Part shown: in pieces, positions 1 to 10,200 of the stretch
Layout of the letters: each line of letters starts with the position of its first letter
How positions within the stretch are numbered: the stretch's first letter is position 1
NCBI GenBank assembly: GCA_030539985.1
Contig: JAUNXD010000001.1
Location: 1-44,206 of the forward strand
Length of the DNA stretch: 44,206 nt
Direction of reading: 5' to 3'
DNA from: Methanobrevibacter sp.
GTDB taxonomy: Archaea; Methanobacteriota; Methanobacteria; Methanobacteriales; Methanobacteriaceae
The notes under the pieces: model-generated
Database searches by the model: none
Told to the model about the DNA's origin: nothing
Seen by the model: only the letters and a program-made list of their open reading frames with translations
Program-made: the position numbers and the translations under genes

Positions 1-86
1 TTAACTTATACTGGATAACTTAAATGTTATTCTTTAGAGCTTTGAAATTTTAAGTTATACTTCATAACTGGTAACTTAAAACTTAT
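1..86. promoter_or_regulatory. Repeat-rich control region of the parA gene pair
   Basis: The hexamer AACTTA or its complement TAAGTT occurs five times: at 3-8, 17-22, 51-56 (complement), 73-78 and 80-85. TTTTAAGTTA at 48-57 and TAACTTAAAA at 72-81 form a perfect 10-bp inverted repeat. ACTGGATAACTTAAA (10-24) and ACTGGTAACTTAAA (67-80) are near-identical direct repeats. Such clustering is typical of an operator or partition site. Which protein binds is unknown; autoregulation by the ParA pair is an inference. The window begins here, so the left edge of the array is not visible. Confidence 0.5.
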
Positions 87-107
87 CATAAATAGGAGAA
101 TTCTTTA

Positions 108-890
108 ATGAGTGAAGTAATTGCAGTGATGAATCAAAAGGGTGGCTGTGGTAAAACAACAACTGTTGTGAATACTGCAACATCTCTAGCGGTAATGGGA
201 AAATCTGTTTTAGTGGTCGATATGGATCCTCAGGCCAATGCTACTACAAGCTTTGGCATTGATAAAACTAAGATAGAAAATACAATATACGATGCTATCA
301 TTGGGGATATAAATGTAAAAAAAGCAACAATTCCTACGTTTATTAAAAATTTGTTTATTATCCCAAGTAATATATCCCTCAGTGGTGCTGGAATGGAGCT
401 TTCCAAACGTGAAAATTATCACATTATCCTGAAGGAAACTCTAAAAGATGTTGTACCATTATTCGACTACATATTCATAGATTTGCCTCCTTCATTAGGG
501 GTCATAACAGTCAATGCATTAGTAGCTTCCGATAGTGTTCTGATACCTATCCAAGCTGAGTATTATGCTCTTGAAGGAGTTGCCGATTTGATTAATACAA
601 TTAAATTGGTTGAAAATCGACTTAGAAGTCCCACCCCAATTAAAGGAATTCTCCTCACTCTATATGATAAGAGAACTAGGCTTAGCAAAGACGTTTATAA
701 GGAACTCAAAAGTCACTTCGGCGAAAGCAATCTACTTTTCAAAACAATAATTCCAAGAAACATCAGATTGGCCGAGGCTCCAAGTTTCGGTAAGCCATGC
801 CTTATTTATGATCCGGACAGTACAGGAACAAAAGCTTATCTTAAGTTAGCTAAAGAAATCATTGAACGTGATAATGGAGATGGTTCATAA
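108..890 (+). CDS. parA: ParA/Soj/MinD-family partition ATPase
   Basis: This 260-residue protein belongs to the deviant Walker A ATPases that move chromosomes, plasmids or other cargo on the nucleoid or membrane. The deviant Walker A is KGGCGKTT at residues 11-18, with signature Lys11 and catalytic Lys16. Walker A' is VVDMDPQAN near residues 36-44 and Walker B is FIDLPPSLG near 122. The length is normal for chromosomal ParA/Soj; there is no N-terminal DNA-binding extension and no clear MinD-type amphipathic C-terminal tail. The ATG has a GGAG ribosome site at 95-98. The gene overlaps the next one by one base (TAATG), implying translational coupling with a partner that carries a ParB-like tip. 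The cargo is not known. Confidence 0.9.
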   Translation: MSEVIAVMNQKGGCGKTTTVVNTATSLAVMGKSVLVVDMDPQANATTSFGIDKTKIENTIYDAIIGDINVKKATIPTFIKNLFIIPSNISLSGAGMELSKRENYHIILKETLKDVVPLFDYIFIDLPPSLGVITVNALVASDSVLIPIQAEYYALEGVADLINTIKLVENRLRSPTPIKGILLTLYDKRTRLSKDVYKELKSHFGESNLLFKTIIPRNIRLAEAPSFGKPCLIYDPDSTGTKAYLKLAKEIIERDNGDGS

Positions 891-1402
891 TGGCTAGAAA
901 AGGACTTGGAAAAGGTTTGGATTCATTGATTCCTGACATTTATGATGAAAATTTCGACAGCAACTCAACCCAATCCCTTGAAGACATGTTGAAAGAGGAA
1001 GAGGAGACTATTGAAGAGGTTGTTGAGGATATAGAATCAAAAGAGGAAGTTGAACCTCAGGAAGATGAAGAGATAATAGAAGATGATTCAAATGATGAGG
1101 AAGTTGAAGAAGCTCAAGTGGCTGAAAGCACATCCGAAGACTTATCTGGCGATGAAGATAGCGAAGAAAGCATACAGGCATCACCAGAAATCGAAATCAA
1201 AAAGGAACATGTAGATGAAGTAAAACAAATCGTTGATAAGAACCCACGTATCACATTATGGTCTTCAAGATCATCTGCTGTTTTTAGATATTTAAGAAAA
1301 ACCGAACCTGAATTCAGTATTTCTAAAGAGGCTTCAGTTCTCATTGAAGAGGCCGTCGCAAAAAAATATCCTGAAATTTGGGCATTATTTGAAGATTTAT
1401 AA
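890..1402 (+). CDS. ParA partner with a ParB-like N-terminal tip but no ParB body
   Basis: This 170-residue protein opens with MARKGLGKGLDSLIP, which closely matches the start of bacterial ParB/Spo0J (the GLGKGLxALIP motif). In that family this tip binds ParA and stimulates its ATPase. What follows is not ParB. Residues about 16-106 are a very acidic, probably disordered linker rich in Glu, Asp and Ser. Residues about 107-170 form a compact, more basic, mostly helical segment (RITLWSSRSSAVFRYLRKTE, then a helix ending YPEIWALFEDL) that I do not recognise. No ParB CTPase motif or helix-turn-helix is visible. It is translationally coupled to parA. The likely role is as ParA activator and cargo adaptor, with the C-terminal domain binding DNA or another protein. 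That role is inferred. Confidence 0.75.
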   Translation: MARKGLGKGLDSLIPDIYDENFDSNSTQSLEDMLKEEEETIEEVVEDIESKEEVEPQEDEEIIEDDSNDEEVEEAQVAESTSEDLSGDEDSEESIQASPEIEIKKEHVDEVKQIVDKNPRITLWSSRSSAVFRYLRKTEPEFSISKEASVLIEEAVAKKYPEIWALFEDL

Positions 1403-1576
1403 TCTTCCTTTTTTTATCAATTTTTTAATATTTGACAATCTATTTTACACTTGAAATTTTTCTCCGTATAATTTCAAAAATCTATTTGAAACTAATTTTT
1501 TTCTATTGTTTAAATTGATTATACAATATAATATTTGAAAATTAATTTTCTTCAATCAATAAATATTCATCATTAA

Positions 1577-2692
1577 TTACTGGAAATCAAAGGTAGTCTG
1601 ATATTCGCCGCTTATTTTAATGTATGGTTCAGCCCTATCAACTACAACTCCCAAACTTCTAAGCTGTTCCTTATTTGAAAATGGTATTTTTTTCCGAATA
1701 TAAATTATTTGTTTTGCTGATTTTATACCGATACCCGGTACGCGAATAAGTTCGATTAATGGTGCTGAATTGATTTCCACAGGGAATATATCCATATTTT
1801 TTGCGGCTAAAATCTTAGGATCCTGGTCCAATATTAACCTGTCGTTTTCATCAAAAACCAGTTCTTTGACATCATAATGGTATTCATTGATTAAACTGTC
1901 GGCATTGTACAGTTTAGTGGTTCTGTCGGTTGAACATGCATCTTTATTTTGAAATTCTGTCTCTTCAATTGGAGTGAATGCTGAAAAATATGTCCTCTTC
2001 AAATCCGAATTTTTGTATATTTTTTCCATTCTACTGAGTATTTCCCTGTCACTTTCATCATTCGCACCGACAATAAGTTGGGTGGTATGGGTAGAATTTG
2101 GATATGTTGTACTTTTATGCTGGTATCTGTTAATCCATGACAGACGTTTCAATATATCCTTGTTGTAATCTTTTGTTGATGACAGCTCGGCCAGGCCTGA
2201 TGGTGTTGCAGCTTCAATATTAATGCTTACCCTGTTTGCCAGTGCCAGAGCTCTTTTGATTGAGTCACGGCTTGCACCAGGTACTACTTTTAGGTGGATA
2301 TAGTCATCATATCCGTATTTGTTTCTTAAAAGATGAACGGTTTCAATCTGCTTTTCCATTGTGGAATCTACATCGCCTGAAATTCCGGAACTTAAAAACA
2401 ATCCGTTGACAAGTCCTCTTCCGTAATATCCAAGAAATGCCCTTGCAAGCTCTTCTGGTGAAAGTTCAAGTCTTGTGAAGTTTCTTTTGGATTGGTTGAT
2501 GCAGTATTTGCAGTCGTTTTTGCATTTGTTTGTCAGCAATGTTTTGAAAAGAGGAATCTTACAGCCGTTATGGCCGGTTGCCTCATAGATGCCGGGCAGA
2601 TTAACCTGGGATGACTTGTTGTGGCTTACATAATCGCATAGGTCGTACTGTGCCGAATCTGTGAGAATCTTCATCTTTTCTAGTGATGTCAT
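1577..2692 (-). CDS. Radical SAM DNA modification/repair-type protein with C-terminal helix-hairpin-helix
   Basis: This 371-residue radical SAM enzyme has its iron-sulfur motif CKNDCKYC (CxxxCxxC) near residues 55-62, within a stretch typical of the family called putative DNA modification/repair radical SAM protein. The C-terminus has a helix-hairpin-helix: LIRVPGIGIKSAKQIIYIRK near residue 320, followed by a second hairpin-like stretch that includes LRSLGVVVDRAEPYI. This suggests nucleic acid binding. In bacteria this family is usually encoded next to a uracil-DNA-glycosylase-like partner. No such partner lies beside it here; the neighbours are the parA pair and a secreted protein. The substrate is not known. 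The ATG at 2692 lacks a good ribosome site, and a TATA-like stretch lies about 45 bp upstream. Confidence 0.8.
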   Translation of the reverse strand: MTSLEKMKILTDSAQYDLCDYVSHNKSSQVNLPGIYEATGHNGCKIPLFKTLLTNKCKNDCKYCINQSKRNFTRLELSPEELARAFLGYYGRGLVNGLFLSSGISGDVDSTMEKQIETVHLLRNKYGYDDYIHLKVVPGASRDSIKRALALANRVSINIEAATPSGLAELSSTKDYNKDILKRLSWINRYQHKSTTYPNSTHTTQLIVGANDESDREILSRMEKIYKNSDLKRTYFSAFTPIEETEFQNKDACSTDRTTKLYNADSLINEYHYDVKELVFDENDRLILDQDPKILAAKNMDIFPVEINSAPLIELIRVPGIGIKSAKQIIYIRKKIPFSNKEQLRSLGVVVDRAEPYIKISGEYQTTFDFQ

Positions 2693-3079
2693 AGTATCAT
2701 TATATTTTTTTATTTATTATTAAATTTTGATTTTACAATATAATATTTTTGCACATTTTCGATGTTTTCCACAATATTGGATTTGATTCAGTATTTTTGT
2801 AAATTATTTTTTATATTATTGATAGAATTCAGTTAACTTTGTTATATTTTGATATTTTCTAATATTCATAAAATGAATAAACAGATAAAAAATTCTATTA
2901 TAGAATTCATTTGTGTAAAATTAAATGAATTTTTTGATTAAATGTATAAGTTTATATATGATGAAATATAATGTAACAGTGTTATTTAATAATTTTAAAG
3001 ATTATCACAAATAACTATTTTTAGAAAATATTGCAACGCAATATAATAAATTTAATAAAAAAATGAAGGGGGTTTGAAG
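2693..3079. other. Long AT-rich intergenic region with promoter elements
   Basis: No gene is visible. A TATA-like box (TTTATATATG) at about 2950-2959 could drive the downstream secreted-protein gene, giving a leader of roughly 100 nt. A perfect 7-bp hairpin lies in that leader: ATATTGC at 3028-3034 and GCAATAT at 3038-3044, with a 3-nt loop. A second short inverted repeat, AATTCTA and TAGAATT, lies upstream of the TATA box, near 2890-2910. The region also separates two divergent genes, so the minus-strand radical SAM promoter should lie at its left side. Confidence 0.4.
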
Positions 3080-3910
3080 ATGGACTTACAATTTGATATA
3101 TTAAAATTATCTATAATTTTCATGTTGGTTTTAGTTTTAATTCCGGCAGCTACTGCTATGGACTCAAATGAAACTTTTTACGTGGAATATGAAGATTCAA
3201 ATTATGAAGATCTCATCGATGATCATGTTGAATATGAAGTTGAAGATATTCAAAGTCACGAACCCTCCCATGAAGAGAATGTAAAAACATCAGATACTTT
3301 TAATGAGGATGCAGGTGAAGATAGTCACAATCCAGATTCTAACGATTTAAAACATAATGAAATTGTTAATGTGTCTCAAAAGCCTGCAACCGTTGAAATA
3401 AAAGAGGATGTTGGGATTCATGATAATGAAGTTATAGAACCTGAATTTGCATATGCTGATGTTGCATGTTTAGATGATTTAGTTCAAAATATCAATGAAT
3501 CCAGTGAAGATGACTTGACTTTTGAAAATAGAGTCGACCAGGATTTCCTAATTTATAAAAAGAATTTAGAGATTAATTTCTTATTATTTAATGATTTATA
3601 TAATGAAAGTAGCTTTTCTGAAGTGTCCTTTAACAATTACAATCTTTTTATAACGAAAATTTTGAAATTGAAGGATAAATTATTGTTTAATAAGGACTCA
3701 TTCATCTATTTCCACAATCAGATCGTTGATTTTGAAGAAATTATTACTATAAATAAAATTACTTCCGATTATGCATACAATATAGATAACTCTATTGTTG
3801 GTGCGGATTGCATTGTAAATTTGTTTTCTTGTTTTTTAAATTTTAAATCTTATTTTGACCCTTTTTTCTTAACTTTTACGGTGATATTTTTTCATGTGCT
3901 GATTTTATAA
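3080..3910 (+). CDS. Small acidic secreted protein of unknown function
   Basis: About 276 residues. The N-terminus is a signal peptide: a hydrophobic stretch ending in ATAMDS near residue 27. It is followed by a long acidic, Asn/Glu/His-rich segment (to about residue 130) that looks disordered, then a more structured part rich in Phe, Asn and Leu. The C-terminus is strongly hydrophobic (FLTFTVIFFHVLIL) with no charged tail. I do not recognise a family. I chose the ATG at 3080 because the strong ribosome site AGGGGGT at 3067-3073 fits it; a TTG six bases earlier is in frame. The gene lies just upstream of the giant adhesin-like gene, so a cell-surface role is plausible. The odd C-terminus could also mean a decayed or frameshifted larger gene. 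Confidence 0.55.
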   Translation: MDLQFDILKLSIIFMLVLVLIPAATAMDSNETFYVEYEDSNYEDLIDDHVEYEVEDIQSHEPSHEENVKTSDTFNEDAGEDSHNPDSNDLKHNEIVNVSQKPATVEIKEDVGIHDNEVIEPEFAYADVACLDDLVQNINESSEDDLTFENRVDQDFLIYKKNLEINFLLFNDLYNESSFSEVSFNNYNLFITKILKLKDKLLFNKDSFIYFHNQIVDFEEIITINKITSDYAYNIDNSIVGADCIVNLFSCFLNFKSYFDPFFLTFTVIFFHVLIL

Positions 3911-4260
3911 ATTTTTGAAGATGTATTTTAAATTAAATAACTATAACCTGGTCAATTCTTTTTAATCATTGAAAAATGGTTTTTTCTGGTTGATTTTGGG
4001 TTTAGATAATATTTATTATTTATTCAGTTATTTCTTATCGCTAAATGGTTTTTAATTGCTGAAGAATTTTAGTGTTTGGTTTCAAAATATGTTCTAAATA
4101 ATTTATTTAAAGGCATTTAAAAAATTAATCCAAAATCTGACTGGTTCATTATATAGGTAAAATCACTATAACGTCTTAATCGCTTATGGGCATTATGTTT
4201 TATTAAATAATATTAATTTGCAGGCAAATTTTCTTTTTCAGAAAAATGAGGTAAAAAAAC
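3911..4260. other. Intergenic region and leader of the large adhesin-like gene
   Basis: No gene is visible. A TATA-like box (ATTATATAGG) lies at about 4149-4158, which would put the transcript start near 4180 and give a leader of about 80 nt. The leader ends with GAAAAATGAGGT at 4241-4252, whose GAGGT is the ribosome site. The same 12-mer precedes the second adhesin-like gene at 41769-41780. AATTTGC and GCAAATT just before it form a tight inverted repeat. Confidence 0.35.
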
Positions 4261-7200
4261 ATGAAATTAAATGCGAAACTTTTAGTCGTCGCAATGGTAA
4301 TTGCAGTAATCTTTTCAATCGGTGCTGTTTCAGCTTCCGGCGAAAATGTCACTGCTTTAGCAAACGACTTTACTCAAGTTCCACATGAACAGGTTGTTTC
4401 AGTTTCTGAACCAACAGTTCAGGAAGTTGGAGCAACAGATTTAGAGACGTTGTAAATTCTGAAGATTTATCAAGTTCAGATACAAGCGTTTCTTTAAAGG
4501 ATTCCAAAATTAAAGAAGAATCCAATATTTATAAAAAAGGCGGAGATTCCCTTTTGGGAGCCTCTAATGAGAATGAAATATTAGGTACCACCAGATATGT
4601 CAGCGGAAATAACTTCACTGATCTTTCAAATGTAATTGATCAATGTAATGCCGGTGACGTAATAGATTTGCAGGGAAATACCTTTTATGGTAAGGATTTA
4701 AACTTAAATAAAAATATCACCCTTGCAAATGGTGTATTAGAAAGTAATTCCAAACTTGGAAATTATCTATTCAGATACTGTACATTAGAAAATTTGACAT
4801 TGAAAAATTTTGCTACCGAGGGAGGTACCGCCGTAAACTTTTGTACTTTAAATAATGTCCATTTTGATGGTTTTACATCCCAAAAGTCCTGTGACTTTGC
4901 GATTAGGAGTTGTACTTTAGATAATGTTAACTTTACAAATTGTCATGCATTAATGCCTGCAGACCCTAATGAAGAAGATTTTGAAACCGGAGTAATGATT
5001 GTAACTTACCATTCAAGGTTCAATAATTGTCATTTTATTAACTGTTCATCAAATAGGCATTCCGGTGCTATTTGTGTTGCAGGTCAACCGGGCAATACCG
5101 CAAATATTACCAATTGTGTATTCGATAACTGTTCTTCAGGTGTTGGAGGAGCCATATATTTACATGGAACCGGACTTTCAGAAAGTCGCCACAGTAATGT
5201 GATAAATTGTACCTTTACTAACTGTGTTGCTACAGAATGGGGTGGAGCAATAGGTTCCAGTCAGGATTATTTGAATGTTGAAAACTGTGACTTCATTAAT
5301 AACAGCGCTAAACAGGGTGCTGCTTTCATGGTTGGGGGAATCACTCATGGTTTGGATGGTGATAACTCTCAAGGTCACTTTAATACAATGAGGAACTGTT
5401 ATTTATACAATAACACCGGTTCTGAAGAAGGTGGGGCAGTGCACATTACAGGTCATAACAATACCGCTATCGACTGTACTTTTGATGATAATTTTGCTAT
5501 TAATGGTAAAGGTGCAGCAATTTATGTTGAAGGTAACAATGCTTCTGTCATTTCCTCTTCATTTACAAATCATAAGGCCGAAATGGGTACCGTATACATT
5601 GAAGGTAAGAACGCCAAGGTAATTTTCTCCGATTTCAAATCAAACACCGCTTCACATGGAGGTGCCGGTGTTTATATCGAAGGAGACAATTCCTATGTTT
5701 ACAATACCAAATTCGAGGACAACAACGCTTCAATGCACGGTGGTGCAATTCACACAATAGGAAGCAAAACGGTCATTGACAGCTGTAATTTCTATGACAA
5801 CAATGCTATCCCTCGTTCAAATGATCCTAATTATGGTCTTGGAGGGGCTGTCTTTATTAACGGTAGTCACAATTTGATTTCCAATACTTTCTTCGGCCAC
5901 AATACCGCACGTAACGGTTCAGCAATTTATACCACAGGACATAATTTAACTCTTGTCGATGATGAATTCCATGAAAATCAGGCTTGGTCCTATTTCCTCT
6001 TCACTGACGCTCATCCTCCTGAATCCTATTGGAGTGAGGATCTTGAAGTTTTAGTAAATGTAACACTCATTGCAGGAGATAACATTATAAACGCTATTTA
6101 TAACAATGCGCCATACTGGGATATTAACTTCCACAATGTAACTTATGAAGTTTCCGATTACAGTCTGTATAACTCAAGTTACAGAACCACTACCGACAGT
6201 GAAATTCACCCTGAAAACGGTGCTGAAAGAAGTAACGGAGGAAGAATCTTATACCAGGATGCCCGTGAAGACAATCAAAAAATATCACTGAATATTACAT
6301 ATGGTGGAAATAAAGTATTTTCCATAGAAAATCTTATCACAAACATTTATGGAAATGTTTTGCTTCCTGTTACCAAGGAAAAATTGGCCGGCGGATATTT
6401 CACTCCTGGTGTTTATAACGTTTCCGCTTCTCACCCTGAAGACATGTTTTACACAGTTATTGATAATTCAACAACCTTCAGAGTGCTGCCGCATGTTGAT
6501 GTAAGTGTTACCAAAACCAGTAATAAAGATGTTTATTTCGTTGGAGAAAATGCAATCTTTACAATAACTGTTAACAGTGTCGGAACCAACGCTACAGATG
6601 TTAAGGTAAAGGACATTCTTCCGAAATCATTTGAATTCGTTTCTGCCAATGCAACACAGGGAACCTATAATTCAACAACCAATGAATGGTATATCGGTTT
6701 CTTGCCGCATGGCGCTTCTAAAACATTGACATTGATTATTAAAACTACCCAATTAGGCACTTATGACAATGTCGTTAATGCTACATGCTATGAAAAGGAC
6801 TGGAATTTATCCAACAATGTCGATAATAAAACCATTCATGTAAATCTATATTATACCAAAGAGGCTAATCTGACTGAAACCTCAGCAGGGGAATATATTG
6901 AATATTATTTAAGAGTATTCAATACCGGAAAAGAAGATTACACTGAAGTTATTAGAGTACTGGACATAATGCCTGCCGGAATTAGATATGTCGATGAATA
7001 TAGATTACAGGGTGCAGATTTGGTTTACCACCTTGGTTATCCTGACAGACAAATATGGGATATTACCAATATTACTGCAGGCGCTCATGCTAAAATCACT
7101 GTTAAGGCTTTGGCATTAACAGACGGTATTTGGAATAATACATTAAGGGTAAATGATTATCCTCCAGTAAATTCAACAGTCAATGTAACATCCAGTGCAG

Positions 7201-10200
7201 ATTTACAGGTAATTAAGGATGTTATTCCTACAACTGTAAGTAAGGGAGATGTTGTAAACTGGACTATAACCGTAATTAATCACGGTCCAAGTAAGGCATT
7301 CAACGTATATGTGGATGACTTATTGCCAAAAGGCTTGGAAATTGTCGGATATCCAATTCCTAGCAGAAATACAAGATATGATAGAATTTCCGGTAAATGG
7401 ACTATAGGAACTTTGGATGTTAGAGAGTATGTGACTTTGGTCATTCCTACAAAGGTTACAATTTCAGCAGGAAATATTACAAATGTGGCCGTTGTAAACA
7501 GTACCACTCCTGATCCTGATTTATCTAACAATAAGGATAATGACACAATTTACTTCAATCCGGACGTAAGCATTACTAAGCTCGTTTCCACAAAAAATAC
7601 CTATTACGGAGATATCGTATCCTGGACAATCAACGTTACCAATAACGGTCCGAATACAGCAACTGGAGTATATGTAATCGATAAAATCATAATCAACGGA
7701 TTAAGATATATAAATTCAACCTATACAAAAGGAACCGGATATAATCCTGTTTCAGGCAGATGGACAATCGGTAACTTAAATGAAGGCGAATCTGCTGTTT
7801 TAGTTATAAACACTGAAGTTACAATGTTTGACGGACTCATTTCAAATAATGCTACTGTATATGCTACCAATGATAATGATCCTGACAATAATTATGCTGA
7901 AAACTTCACACAGGTTAGAACCGAAGCTGACGTGTCTATTGTGAAACTGGTATCCAATCAAACTTCCCATTATGGAGATGAAATCTTCTGGACAATTATT
8001 GTAACCAATAACGGTCCAAATACTGCAAGGGATGTTGTTGTAATTGATTTCTTGCCGAACACATTACAACAGACTAGGGAACCATTCAGAACTAAAGGTA
8101 CCATATCCCATGCAGGTTCTAATGGAAAATGGAACATAGGCACTTTGGAAAAAGGTGAAAATGCCACTTTGATCGTCTATACTAAAGTGATGACTACTGA
8201 TGCAACTATTATCAACGTTGTTAATGTAACCACATCCACTTACGATCCTGATTTATCCAATAATGAGGCTGAAAACGGTACATATGTTCCTCCGGAATGT
8301 GATGTTCAAATTGTTAAAACCGTAAGCAATTTCACTCCTAACAAAGGAGATAAGGTAATTTGGACCATTGAGGTTATCAATGTCGGTCCTAATGTTGCAA
8401 ATAATGTTGTTGTAACAGACATTTTGCCTGCAGGTCGTTTGAAATACGTTTCACATGAACGTCCAACAGCCGGTTCATTCAGCCATACCAGCGGAATATG
8501 GACTATTGGAACTTTGGAGGTAAATTCAACCAAGGTATTAACTATTACAACCACCGTTGAAGATATCGGCAACATTACAAATGAAGCAAACGTAACCACT
8601 ACAACATATGATGTAAATCTTAAAAATAATTATGATAATGAAACCGTCAGGGTTCCTCCTGCTACTGATTTGGAAATAATTAAAATCGTTTCAGATAAGA
8701 ATCCACGCTTTGGGGATGTTATTACCTGGACAATCACTGTCATTAATCATGGTCCGAATGATGCATATGATGTAAATGTAACCGATAAGCTGCCGGATGG
8801 TTTAGTTTATCAGGGTGACGATTCCAATGGCAAATATAATTCAGCTACAGGCGTATGGGATATCGGCACATTGGCAAAAGGTGCAGATGTTTCTTTAGTA
8901 ATTTCAACCTTGGTCAATATCACTAATGCGACAATTACTAATGTTGCGGTTGTTAATTCAACCACTCCGGACAATAATGAGTCTAACAACAAGGCCAATA
9001 ACACTACCCATATCGACCCTGAAGTTGATTTGGAAATAATCAAACTGGTATCTAACGCTACCGCTAAAAAAGGAGATGTAATCACCTGGACCATTATCGT
9101 TACCAATAAAGGTCCTGATGTAGCTGTTAATGTTGTTGTTAAAGAGAAATTGCCTAATGGTTTAACCTACAATGGCCATAATGCTGATGAAGGGTTATAT
9201 GATAATTCTAAAGGAATTTGGAAGATCAGTCAAATGAAAAAGGATGATTCCTTCAAATTAGTCATTTCAACTATTGTTACAATTTCAAACGGAAATATAA
9301 CCAATATTGTTAATGTCACTTCCGACACTCCAGAAAACAATACCGACAACAACAAGGCAAACAATACCACTAATGTTGCGGAAAATGCGGATTTGGAAGT
9401 TGTTAAGATAGTATCCAACAAGAATCCTCACAAAGGCGACATTATTACCTGGACAATTACCGTAACTAATCACGGTCCTTCAGATGCAAAGAATGTTCGC
9501 GTAATCGATAAGTTGCCTGCAGGTTTAGTGTTTAAAGGCGCTGATGGCAACTATAATCCTCAAACTGGTTTATGGATTGTGGGCAATTTGATTAAAGGCC
9601 AGTCCAAATCTTTAGTAATAACCACTTTGGTAAACATTACAAATAAAACAATAACAAACATTGCTAATGTAACTTCCGACACCCCAGATTCAAATGAAAC
9701 TAATAATAAAGCTAACAACACTACCGATGTTTCACCAGAAGCTGATTTGGAAGTTGTTAAGATTGTATCCAATAAGAATCCTCACAAAGGGGATGTTATT
9801 ACCTGGACAATTACCGTAACCAACAGGGGTCCTGATGCTGCAATCAATGTTAAGGTGACTGATAAGTTGCCTGCAGGTTTAGTGTTTAAAGGCGCTGATG
9901 GCAACTATAATCCTCAAACTGGTTTATGGATTGTGGGCAATTTGATTAAAGGCCAGTCCAAATCTTTAGTAATCACTACCTTGGTAAACATTACTAATGC
10001 GACCATTAGAAACGTTGCAAATGTAACCTCTGATACTTACGATCCAAACAAAACTAATGATGAGGCAAATAATACAACCAATGTTTCACCTGAAGTGGAT
10101 TTGGAAATAATCAAGTTGGTATCTAATAAAACCACAAATAAAGGGGAAGTAATTACCTGGACAATTATTGTTTCCAACAATGGTCCGGACACAGCATTAA

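Noticed and set aside
1403..1576. A possible small gene or RNA between the parA pair and the radical SAM gene
   Set aside because: Only AT-rich sequence with T-tracts for both convergent genes is visible.
2890..3044. Short inverted repeats before the secreted-protein gene as a structured regulatory RNA
   Set aside because: The stems are only 7 bp and AT-rich, which is common by chance in this kind of intergenic DNA; listed only as leader features.
8306..9106. Series of antisense open frames through the DUF11 region
   Set aside because: They recur with the repeat period and mirror the Thr/Val/Asn-rich repeat; no independent coding signs.
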